Below, one piece after another: positions 53,108 through 59,821 of a DNA stretch of 64,000 nt. Below the pieces are notes generated by a model that worked only from the letters and a program-made list of their open reading frames with translations, was not told the origin of the DNA and did not search any database. Made by a program: the position numbers and the translations under genes. Each line of letters opens with the position of its first letter. Within the stretch, counting starts at the first letter, position 1. The stretch spans positions 992,001-1,056,000 of the forward strand of contig NZ_CP134228.1 of assembly GCF_031656215.1 (NCBI RefSeq), given 5' to 3'. The stretch comes from Mesorhizobium koreense. GTDB lineage: Bacteria > Pseudomonadota > Alphaproteobacteria > Rhizobiales > Rhizobiaceae.

Positions 53108-53132
53108 GGAACTCTCGTTCGTTCCGCTTGTT
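53108..53132 (+). promoter_or_regulatory. EcfG-type promoter of the 61-aa gene
   Basis: GGAAC (53108-53112), 16 bases, TGTT (53129-53132), 57 bases before ATG 53190. Another GGAAC at 53090 lacks a matching -10. Confidence 0.45.
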
Positions 53133-53189
53133 TGAAGGGGACCCGGCCTCTTCTCCGGGCGCCGATCAACCCGCGCAAAGGATTTTCGG

Positions 53190-53375
53190 ATGCATCCCCG
53201 ACCGATACGAAAAGACGTCGACGCGATTGCCGCACGCGAGACCGAAGCGTTTCTTCGGCGCGCTTCCATCACGTATCTCGAATGCTGCATCAGCCTCATG
53301 ATGACCCATCTGCAACGGGAGGAGGTCGCTACGATCCTGGAGAACGAAGCGGACATGTTGCGCCAGCTTGACTGA
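53190..53375 (+). CDS. Small hypothetical protein (61 aa)
   Basis: MHPRPIRKDVDAIAARETEA FLRRAS..., ending LQREEVATILENEADMLRQL D. Helical and charged, with YLECCISLMMTHL in the centre. The start context is modest, but a stress-type promoter precedes it. Nineteen bases separate the stop from the tRNA gene. Function unknown. Confidence 0.55.
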   Translation: MHPRPIRKDVDAIAARETEAFLRRASITYLECCISLMMTHLQREEVATILENEADMLRQLD

Positions 53376-53394
53376 CATCCGGAACCAAGCCCTG

Positions 53395-53468
53395 GCGCTC
53401 GTAGCGCAACTGGATAGAGCAGCGGACTTCGAATCCGTCGGTTGCAGGTTCGAACCCTGCCGAGCGCA
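53395..53468 (+). tRNA. tRNA-Arg (anticodon TCG)
   Basis: Full cloverleaf: acceptor stem GCGCTCG/CGAGCGC, D arm GCGC-AACTGGATA-GAGC (one G-A mismatch), anticodon arm GCGGA-CTTCGAA-TCCGT with TCG in the loop, T arm GCAGG-TTCGAAC-CCTGC, discriminator A. CCA is not encoded. It reads CGA codons. tRNA genes are common integration sites, but no integrase or direct repeat was found beside it. Confidence 0.93.
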
Positions 53469-53500
53469 TCAGCCAAGCCGCATTCTGCACATCACGATGG

Positions 53501-53525
53501 GGAACTCTTTCCCGCCTGCGATGTT
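53501..53525 (+). promoter_or_regulatory. EcfG-type promoter of the plasmid-stabilisation-like gene
   Basis: GGAAC (53501-53505), 16 bases, TGTT (53522-53525), 41 bases before ATG 53567. Confidence 0.55.
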
Positions 53526-53566
53526 CGGACAGGATTACCGTCGAAAGCAAACACGAGGATGGACCA

Positions 53567-53881
53567 ATGCCCCGAGGCGACAAGGATAAGTACACGGATA
53601 AGCAGGAACGCAAGGCGGACCACATCGCCGAAGGCTATGAAAAGCGAGGGGTATCCGAGGGCGAAGCCGAACGCCGGGCGTGGGCGACCGTTAACAAGGA
53701 GTCGGGCGGCGGCAACAAGTCCGGTTCCGGCAGAGGCAAGAAGGATACGCATGGATCCTCCCGCAAAGGCGGAAAACTAGGCGGCGAAGCATCGGCCAAC
53801 CGATCAGCGGCGGAGAGGTCGAGGTCGGCAAAGAAGGCGGCGGCGACCCGTAAGAGGAACGAACAGCACGCCCATCACTGA
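53567..53881 (+). CDS. Small basic protein, often annotated plasmid stabilisation protein
   Basis: 104 residues (MPRGDKDKYTDKQERKADHI...). The N-terminal part (HIAEGYEKRGVSEGEAERRA WATVNKESGGG) is highly conserved in style across proteobacteria; the rest is a Gly/Lys/Ser-rich basic tail. The plasmid-stabilisation name is historical; the composition suggests nucleic-acid binding or a desiccation/stress role. Behind a stress-type promoter. Confidence 0.85.
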   Translation: MPRGDKDKYTDKQERKADHIAEGYEKRGVSEGEAERRAWATVNKESGGGNKSGSGRGKKDTHGSSRKGGKLGGEASANRSAAERSRSAKKAAATRKRNEQHAHH

Positions 53882-54387
53882 AGGAACGCGCTCGCAGGCC
53901 GCGTGTTCTGCCTTCGCTTCAGGCCTCCGGCGCTCTGTCGTCTCGGGCGCCTTGGTTATCGCGCCTTCAAACTAGCCGTAGTGATGTTTTGGCTTCGGCA
54001 CCGTACCGCTGAATTGCGCTCCTCCACGCTCACCATGCCGCCATCGCAAGCTTGCGGAATACGCGAGGCTATCCGTGGAAATGTATAGTGTGAAGCGCAG
54101 GGAGCTGGGTATCCAGAGAAACTCGAAGTTCGGCGCCAGGGGATGCTAGTTTCGTACCCCGCACGAAATTTCCGACCTCGATGCGCTGGCGATGGTCGTA
54201 GCCCCCTTCAGGACACGCTGACGGCGCTCGCGTGCTGGCCTGTCGTTCGGTGACTCGGACACGATCGCATACCCATTTCGGCTGTCCGTTAGTTCTTTCC
54301 GGTTTCAGGGACGGTAAAGGGATGCGTGGATCAATCAGGGGCGTTCGCCGTTATGCAGGTGTTCCAACGCGCACGTGATCGCACCCT
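53882..54387. other. 506-base stretch without a supported gene
   Basis: Only short frames without binding sites. It should hold the promoter of the ligase gene, which I could not locate. Confidence 0.35.
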
Positions 54388-55374
54388 ATGGCGAAATTCC
54401 CCCTCCCCATTTCGACGCGCCCCATGGAAGCGAAGACCGAGTCGACCATTCCTAGGCAGGACGGCCCTTGGCAATATGAGCCGAAATGGGATGGCTTCCG
54501 CTGCTTGGTTTTCAAGGAAACTGACCAGGTGGACTTGCGCGCGAAGTCGGGAAAGCCCCTAGGCCGCTATTTTCCGGAAGTCGTCGAGTTCTTTCGTTGC
54601 GTGAGGGCGGACCGGTTCGTGCTGGACGGAGAATTGATGGTGGAACTTGGCGGCAGGAATTCATTCGGTGCTCTCCAGATGCGCTTGCATCCGGCAGAGA
54701 GCCGTATCCGGAAACTCGCGGCGGAAACGCCCGCCACCGTCACCCTGTTCGACATGCTCGCAGGACGCAACGGCGACGCGTTGCTCCAGATGCCCTTGTC
54801 GGAACGGCGGGCCAATCTCGAATCCTTTGCTGCGAGGCATGCGTCGGTGAGCTTGTCCCCGGTCACACGGGACGCCGAAATGGCGGAATCATGGCTCTCA
54901 AAGCCCGGCCCCAACACGGACGGAATCGTCGCGAAAAGGCTATCCTATCCATACCTTCCCGGTGAACGGGCGATGATAAAGGTCAAGCGGTTGAGAACTG
55001 CCGATTGCGTCGTCGGGGGATTCCGCTATCTCACAGGCAGGCACGAAGTAGGTTCCCTCCTCTTGGGGCTATACGATCCTGCCGGAAAGCTCGATCACGT
55101 CGGGTTCACCTCAACGATCGCGGACGGTGAGCGTCCTCAACTCACTGCCAGGCTGGAGGCGATGTGCGAACCACCCGGCTTCACGGGAAAGGCCCCGGGA
55201 GGTCCAAGCCGCTGGAGCGCGCGCGGCGCTGAATGGGAGGCGGTGCGGCCGGAACTTGTCGTCGAGGTGTGCTTCGATCATGTGACCGGCCAGCGCTTCC
55301 GGCATGGCACGAAGCTGGTGCGTTGGCGTCCTGACAAGGCGCCCGAACAATGCACGCTCGAACAGATTGCCTGA
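54388..55374 (+). CDS. Short ATP-dependent DNA ligase (LigC-like)
   Basis: 328 residues. The adenylation site EPKWDGFR has Lys33 as nucleophile; further nucleotidyltransferase motifs are FVLDGEL (III), DGIVAKRL (IV) and AMIKVKR (V). The C-terminal OB domain ends RFRHGTKLVRWRPDKAPEQC. It has no polymerase or nuclease modules, so it resembles LigC rather than LigD. LigC-type ligases act in base-excision repair or as a backup end-joining ligase; no ku gene is in the window. Confidence 0.92.
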   Translation: MAKFPLPISTRPMEAKTESTIPRQDGPWQYEPKWDGFRCLVFKETDQVDLRAKSGKPLGRYFPEVVEFFRCVRADRFVLDGELMVELGGRNSFGALQMRLHPAESRIRKLAAETPATVTLFDMLAGRNGDALLQMPLSERRANLESFAARHASVSLSPVTRDAEMAESWLSKPGPNTDGIVAKRLSYPYLPGERAMIKVKRLRTADCVVGGFRYLTGRHEVGSLLLGLYDPAGKLDHVGFTSTIADGERPQLTARLEAMCEPPGFTGKAPGGPSRWSARGAEWEAVRPELVVEVCFDHVTGQRFRHGTKLVRWRPDKAPEQCTLEQIA

Positions 55375-55406
55375 ATTTCGCGAACCGTTCGGAAGGCCAC
55401 ATCGCG

Positions 55407-55997
55407 ATGCTGCGAGAACCCATTCAAAATCGCTGGGCTCACATTTGCGTGGATATGCAGCTGCTGTTCGCGCCCGGCTCGGAGTGGGGTTTGGAATGGA
55501 TGCCGCGCCTTCTGCCCAACATTGTAAGGTTATGCGAGGCGCGGCCGCCGTCGACCGTCTTCACGCGCTTCATCCGGCACGGCGAGCGGGTGAAGGCGAG
55601 GACCTCTGGCGGGAGTATTACGTCAGATGGCGCCAATTCACGTTGGAGGAAGAAGGTCGCGGCCTTGTCGACCTGGTTCCGGAACTCGATGCCTTCTGCC
55701 CTCCCGCTAAGGTCATCGACGAGCCCGTATACTCGCCGTGGTATGGCAGGCGCCTCCGCGCCCTGCTTCAGGAGGATAGTTGCGACACCGTGATCATTTC
55801 GGGCGGTGAAACCGACGTGTGTGTGCTCGACCGTATTGGGAGCAATCGACTGGGGATATCGGGCGATCTTGGTCGGGGATGCGGTCTGCAGCGTCTCGGA
55901 CGAAGCCCACGATGCAATCCTGAAACTCTTCAATAGCCGCTATAGCCAGCATGTCGAAACGGCGTCGACTGAGGAAGTCCTATCTGATCTTCACTAA
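55407..55997 (+). pseudogene. Isochorismatase-family cysteine hydrolase with two frameshifts
   Basis: ATG 55407 begins MLREPIQNRWAHICVDMQLL FAPGSEW...TVFTRFI. Restoring one C near 55574 continues PARRAGEGEDLWREYYVRWR ... VYSPWYGRRLRALLQED ... DTVIISGGETDVCVL. A second shift near 55829 continues TVLGAIDWGYRAILVGDAVC ... HVETASTEEVLSDLH and the stop at 55997. The Asp of VDMQ and the Cys of TDVCVL are catalytic positions of the family. Two indels make it a pseudogene unless the sequence is wrong. Confidence 0.75.
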
Positions 55998-56092
55998 GGG
56001 GCGTGGGAGAGGTGGTCCCGACCACGATCTTGCAGATTCGTGTCCCTGGTTTGAAGTGCGGAGGTTTCCGGAGACACAAAATATTACGTGAA

Positions 56093-56117
56093 GGAACGGC
56101 CGCGCAGGGGGAGGGTT
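56093..56117 (+). promoter_or_regulatory. EcfG-type promoter of the KGG gene
   Basis: GGAAC (56093-56097), 16 bases, GGTT (56114-56117), 48 bases before ATG 56166. Confidence 0.5.
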
Positions 56118-56165
56118 GGGCTGACGGGACGAATGGTTCGCCCCATAATGGAATGGAGAAAGAAA

Positions 56166-56351
56166 ATGGAACGAGGTGGTACCCACGAACAGCACGTGAA
56201 AGCTGGCCAACAGAGCCACAAGAACAATCCTGACCAGAAGAACATGAGCCAGGAAGCGAAAGGCTCGGATGGGCATCGTGGTGGCAGCGGAAATTTTGCG
56301 GAAGACCGCGAGCGTTCGTCCGAAGCCGGCCGCAAGGGCGGCCAGCATTAG
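56166..56351 (+). CDS. KGG-repeat stress-induced protein
   Basis: 61 residues (MERGGTHEQHVKAGQQSHKN...) with KGG-type repeats (EQHVKAGQQSHKN, AKGSDGHRGGSGNF, RSSEAGRKGGQH) as in GsiB/KGG proteins of general stress regulons, thought to act as hydrophilins. GGAGAAAGAAA precedes the ATG; in-frame upstream ATGs are less well placed. A strong hairpin follows 39 bases after the stop. Confidence 0.85.
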   Translation: MERGGTHEQHVKAGQQSHKNNPDQKNMSQEAKGSDGHRGGSGNFAEDRERSSEAGRKGGQH

Positions 56352-56390
56352 ATGACTTGCCCCAATGGCATAGACTGATTACGCGAAAGG

Positions 56391-56415
56391 CCCCGCTGGC
56401 TGCAAACCAGCGGGG
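56391..56415 (+). terminator. Terminator-like hairpin after the KGG gene
   Basis: CCCCGCTGG-CTGCAAA-CCAGCGGGG (nine perfect pairs), followed by TGCTTCCTTC. The stem sequence matches that at 32859-32881. Confidence 0.65.
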
Positions 56416-56517
56416 TGCTTCCTTCAGACCGCAAGCCCGACAGGATGCAAGAGATGCTCCAATGTCGGCGTACGCTTGTTGGATTGCCGTCGTCGGACCC
56501 GGGAAGGGTGCTACGGG

Positions 56518-56620
56518 GACAGGCGCTCGTCTGACGTTTCGTTGGCCAGGAAAAGAAACCGGGAAAATCGTCCTGTCCACTGTGCCGCCGTGCCCGGTTG
56601 AAGCGACCTGCAGCAAATAG
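56518..56620. repeat. Dispersed intergenic repeat, copy 2
   Basis: Second copy of the repeat at 24419-24523, direct orientation, with shared blocks TTTCGTTGG, GAAACCGGGAAAA, GCCCGGTTGA and GCGACCTGCAGC. The inverted repeat is reduced to CAGGA...TCCTG here. Confidence 0.6.
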
Positions 56621-56690
56621 ATAACGGCTGAATCCTCGAAATGTTCAAACCCGTGGCCTCGCCGGAAAGCGCGTGCCACCGCCAATTTGG

Positions 56691-56942
56691 CTAATCGCAG
56701 TGCCGCTTCGTCTTGACGACCGTCTTTCCATAATGGTGGGCAGTCTTCTTAACTACGCCATCATCGTGGTGGTGATGATGATAGTAGCGGTCTGCGTGGA
56801 CCCGGTGCTACTGTTCAACGACGACTGGCGGCTGATAGTGCTCGTTGCCCAGTTGGACTGTAACGGCCGCAGCTTGTGCCATTCCGCCGATGGATACGGT
56901 CATGTCTAGGGTGGCGATAGACGCAATGATGATACTGCGCAT
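56691..56942 (-). pseudogene. Exported His-rich small protein gene with internal amber stop
   Basis: ATG 56940-56942, with an ideal AAGGAGATAACGAA, starts a signal peptide (MRSIIIASIATLDMTVSIGG-MAQAAA). After 44 codons a TAG (56808-56810) interrupts; beyond it the frame continues HRVHADRYYHHHHDGVVKKT and AHHYGKTVVKTKRHCD to the stop at 56691. Such His-rich tails are typical of small rhizobial exported proteins, so the amber codon looks like inactivation by point mutation. Confidence 0.55.
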
Positions 56943-57157
56943 TTCGTTATCTCCTTTCAATATTCACTGCGGACTAACCGCAGCCGCGCTCGAAAGTTCT
57001 GCTGCGGGAGTGGCCGGCAGAGGAGGGCAGAAAGAGGCCTCCGCCGGTGCATCGCGCCTGAGCCTCTGCGAACCTGCCACGCCTACTCGCTCCGGCGGGA
57101 AGTGGACGTTCGCACCTGGCACGGATCGAGCGCAAACGAAACAGGGGCTCCTCGTCG

Positions 57158-58117
57158 CTATCCGCCGACGATGGGAAGCACTTCGCCCGTGATGTAGCTG
57201 GAGCATTGGGGTGAGGCGAGAAACACGTAGGCGGGCGCGATCTCTTCCGGTTGCGCCGGGCGCTTCATCGGAACATCCGAACCGAACTTCGAAACATCCT
57301 CCGCTTCCTTGTCCGACGGGTTGAGCGGTGTCCAGACGGGGCCTGGCGCTACGGCATTGACCCTGATCCCCTGCCTCAGAAGATTGCTCGCGAGAGCCCT
57401 GGTGAATGCATGGATTCCTCCCTTCGTCAGGGAATAGTCGATCAAGGCTCTCGACCCCTTGATGCCCGTTACCGATCCCGTATTGATAATCGCATCTCCG
57501 TTGCCCAAGTGGGAAACAGCTGCCTTCGCCATGTGAAAGTATCCGTAAAGGTTCGTCTTCACCGTAAGGTCGAAGTGCTCTTCGGTCAGATCCTCGAACC
57601 GCGCGCTGTGAACCTGGAAGGCCGCGTTGTTCACCAACAGGTTCAGCTTGCCGAATTCCTTCACGGTGCGTGCGACAGCGCGCTCGCAGAAGCTGCGTTT
57701 CGAAACATCCCCTTCGATGACTAGACAGCGCCGTCCCTCCCTCTCGACCGCCTCGCGAGTGACGTCTGCATCGGCCTTTTCCTCGAGATGGACGATTGCG
57801 ATATCGGCGCCTTCCCTTGCGAACAGGACAGCTACGGCACGGCCGATACCGGAATCCCCGCCGGTGATCAGCGCCACTTTTCCTCCGAGCTTTCCGGAGC
57901 CGTGGTAGTAGGGAGCGTCATACATCGGCGCCGGATCAAGGATGCGCTCATCGCCCGGCTTCGACTGATGCTGCTTTGGAAACGGAGGAACCGGATACCT
58001 GCGCGCGCCGGCCTGCATGGCGCCGGATGAGCGGCTGGATGACTTCTTGTCTTGCTGGGCGACGTCCTGCTGCACCTTCCTGTGCTTGGCTGTTGTCTTC
58101 GCGGTTTGGCGGGCCAT
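57158..58117 (-). CDS. SDR-family oxidoreductase (YghA-like)
   Basis: 319 residues. A basic, Gln/Lys-rich N-terminal extension (1-45) and the conserved DPAPMYDAPYYHGSGKL linker precede a Rossmann domain with TGGDSGIG (85-92), NNAA (163-166) and catalytic S215, Y228, K232. This matches the long-form SDR related to YghA found in stress regulons. NAD(P)-dependent alcohol/aldehyde reduction is expected; the substrate is unknown. GCGAGGAGATTCGA precedes the ATG. Confidence 0.9.
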   Translation of the reverse strand: MARQTAKTTAKHRKVQQDVAQQDKKSSSRSSGAMQAGARRYPVPPFPKQHQSKPGDERILDPAPMYDAPYYHGSGKLGGKVALITGGDSGIGRAVAVLFAREGADIAIVHLEEKADADVTREAVEREGRRCLVIEGDVSKRSFCERAVARTVKEFGKLNLLVNNAAFQVHSARFEDLTEEHFDLTVKTNLYGYFHMAKAAVSHLGNGDAIINTGSVTGIKGSRALIDYSLTKGGIHAFTRALASNLLRQGIRVNAVAPGPVWTPLNPSDKEAEDVSKFGSDVPMKRPAQPEEIAPAYVFLASPQCSSYITGEVLPIVGG

Positions 58118-58143
58118 TCGAATCTCCTCGCTTTTGTAAGCCT

Positions 58144-58168
58144 AACGCCGCAGGACACTTGGTGTTCA
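58144..58168 (-). promoter_or_regulatory. EcfG-type promoter of the SDR gene (one mismatch)
   Basis: Minus-strand TGAAC (58164-58168), 16 bases, CGTT (58144-58147), 26 bases before ATG 58117. Confidence 0.45.
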
Positions 58169-58238
58169 TCGGTGCCGAAACGAGATCGCGCGGGCCAAGG
58201 TACCATTGGCCGTCAGATTGTTCGTCGCGGGCCGCGGG

Positions 58239-58358
58239 TTACTTGTTCAGTTCTTTTGCCATCACCAGATGGTGTTGAAGCGTCGGCAGGGTCTTGGCGG
58301 CCCAGGCCTTCAGGTCGGCTTGCAGGGCGGCGCCGAGGCCCATCTGCACATCCGCGCG
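58239..58358 (-). pseudogene. C-terminal scrap of a DUF4142-like protein
   Basis: The minus-strand frame reads ADVQMGLGAALQADLKAWAA then KTLPTLQHHLVMAKELNK and stops at 58239. KTLP.LQHHL..A..L is the characteristic end of DUF4142 (ferritin-like, exported) proteins. The upstream part is missing. Confidence 0.5.
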
Positions 58359-58439
58359 CCGAGGCCGGGGGGCGCAGCAGCGTTTCCGAAGGAGCACGGC
58401 TCAAGGTGATCGCCGAAGAGAACCAGCGCGGCCGCCAGG

Positions 58440-58483
58440 TTGCTCTCGTTTCGGTTCCAAGGAATCAGATCACGCACACTCAT
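58440..58483 (-). pseudogene. N-terminal scrap of an Hsp20-like gene
   Basis: ATG 58481-58483, with AAAGGAGAAGAACA upstream, encodes MSVRDLIPWNRNES, a typical start of one class of small heat-shock proteins; the frame then departs from the family and leads into the DUF4142 scrap. Two ruined genes appear to be joined here. Confidence 0.4.
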
Positions 58484-58579
58484 TGTTCTTCTCCTTTCGT
58501 TCGTTCGATTGACAATGCCATCCCGTCAGCGCCGGGCTTGTCGCCCAGCGCCTTGCGAAGTGCGCCTAACGAGATAGTC

Positions 58580-59056
58580 TCACGCGGCCTGCTTATCGGC
58601 TTCGATCCGCTTCGGCGGCACCTTGGACGACGCGTCCGCGGTTGCAATCTCGATCCGGCGCGGCTTCATTTCCTCGGGAAGCTCGCGTCTGAGATCGATG
58701 GTAAGCAGGCCGTTGGCGAGGCCGGCATCCATCACCTTCACGTGGTCCGCGAGCTCGAAGCGGCGCTCGAAAGGCCGCCCGGCGATGCCCCTATGCAGAT
58801 AATCGCCATTGTCCTCGCTGGCCTTTTCGCCAGCCACGACGAGCATGTTGGGCTCGTGGATGATGCTGAGTTCATCCTGAGAGAACCCGGCCACCGCCAT
58901 GGTGATGCGGTAGTCGTCCTCGCCGGATTTGGTGATGTCGTAGGGCGGCCAGTTTTCGGCACTTGCCGTCCGGCTGGCGTTCTCAAGCAGGTCGGCAATG
59001 CGATCGAAGCCGATGCTCGAACGGTAGAGCGGGGAAAAGTCAAATGCGGTTCTCAT
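58580..59056 (-). CDS. Hsp20 small heat-shock protein (IbpA class)
   Basis: 158 residues from ATG 59054-59056 (MRTAFDFSPLYRSSIGFDRI), 8 bases after AGGAGG; a closer upstream ATG has poor spacing. Alpha-crystallin domain at about 35-130 (YDITKSGEDDYRITMAVAGF, LVVAGEKASEDNGDYLHRGI, ANGLLTIDLRRELPEE) and a C-terminal tail with the I-x-I-like anchor (RRIEIATA). A chaperone holdase for unfolded proteins. The leader carries a probable RNA thermometer. Confidence 0.93.
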   Translation of the reverse strand: MRTAFDFSPLYRSSIGFDRIADLLENASRTASAENWPPYDITKSGEDDYRITMAVAGFSQDELSIIHEPNMLVVAGEKASEDNGDYLHRGIAGRPFERRFELADHVKVMDAGLANGLLTIDLRRELPEEMKPRRIEIATADASSKVPPKRIEADKQAA

Positions 59057-59112
59057 AGCCATATCCTCCTGTGAGCAACATGGGTACGAGGAGCGCCAAG
59101 AAGCGGCGCTCC
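59057..59112 (-). promoter_or_regulatory. ROSE-like RNA thermometer in the hsp20 leader
   Basis: Reading the minus strand, a stable hairpin GGAGCGCC-GCTTCTT-GGCGCTCC (59112-59090) is followed by TTGCT-CAC-AGGAGG just before the start. UUGCU facing the Shine-Dalgarno AGGA with one unpaired G is the signature of the ROSE thermometer that represses rhizobial small heat-shock genes at low temperature. Confidence 0.6.
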
Positions 59113-59208
59113 TTGACCATTTGCCGGCCCCTTTGGCGTCGGCGACAATGATTTGGGAATTCACTTCCGTTGCGTCAAGAGGTTTTGCTCTCCCTTCGCG
59201 CAACCAGT

Positions 59209-59234
59209 GGAACGTCGCTTACCCGAGGCACGTT
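59209..59234 (+). promoter_or_regulatory. EcfG-type promoter, perfect consensus
   Basis: GGAAC (59209-59213), 17 bases, CGTT (59231-59234), 49 bases before ATG 59284. Confidence 0.6.
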
Positions 59235-59283
59235 ATGCAACCGGAGGAAGAACCCTTTCATCACTCTTCGGGAGGACGCGGCG

Positions 59284-59607
59284 ATGCCGATTCCCGAACC
59301 TGTTATCCTGAAATCACCTCGCGGCCTTCCGCGCAAGGTGGCCAGCAGCTTCGAGGCGCTCGAATGCCTGGATCAGGAGTGGCCCAAATGGGCGCGGGGC
59401 CGCAGCTGGCGCGCCGCCTGCCGGGCCTGCCGGGACGCGCTCGAGGGGTGGCGCGGCGCCCGCGATGCACGTAGGGCATTCGTAAAGGCGGCTGAAAGGG
59501 CTGGGCTTGCGATCGTGCGCGAGCCTGTCCGGCCGCGGAAAGGGGCGCCCGCGTTCCGGCTGCCGCAAGGGGCCACGCAACAGCCCTCGCTCAGTTCAGC
59601 GGGATGA
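59284..59607 (+). CDS. DUF982 protein, second copy
   Basis: 107 residues from ATG 59284, with GGGAGGACGCGGCG upstream. The core (RGLPRKVASSFEALECLDQE WPKWARG, ACRACRDALEGWRGARDARR AFVKAAERAGL) fits DUF982 and parallels the gene at 24626. An Arg/Pro-rich tail follows. The last 17 bases overlap the truncated usg gene on the other strand. Confidence 0.75.
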   Translation: MPIPEPVILKSPRGLPRKVASSFEALECLDQEWPKWARGRSWRAACRACRDALEGWRGARDARRAFVKAAERAGLAIVREPVRPRKGAPAFRLPQGATQQPSLSSAG

Positions 59608-59820
59608 TGCCGTCGACGGCGCGCCATTCGGAAGGCTCGATCAGCCCGTGATGGGCGACCCGGACCGAATGCAGCGCGCCGTCAAGTTCGCGCGCCCAGT
59701 AATCGAGAAAGCCACGCAGTTCGGGAAACGCCGGCGCGAGATCGTATTCCTGCCAGACATAGAGCTGCAGAAGGCTCGGATGATCGGGCATGTGATAATG
59801 GATCTCCGCAGTCGTGCCAC
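59591..59820 (-). pseudogene. usg: Protein usg, 5'-truncated
   Basis: The minus-strand frame reads GGTTAEIHYHMPDHPSLLQL then YVWQEYDLAPAFPELRGFLD and YWARELDGALHSVRVAHHGL, the characteristic body of the short Usg family. The normal N-terminus (about 15 residues before TTAEI) is cut off at about 59820, exactly where sugar-permease sequence begins on the other strand. The internal ATG at 59789-59791 could still give a 66-residue protein. Confidence 0.75.
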
Positions 59821-59821
59821 C

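Noticed and set aside
53395-53468. tRNA-Arg as an attachment site for an integrative element
   Set aside because: No integrase gene lies beside it and I found no repeated 3' tRNA segment elsewhere in the window; it cannot be excluded beyond the window.
59113-59203. Heat-shock (RpoH) promoter or longer N-terminus for hsp20
   Set aside because: No clear CTTG-N17/18-CYTAT pair was found, and the longer frame lacks a start with a binding site; the ROSE-like leader lies inside it.
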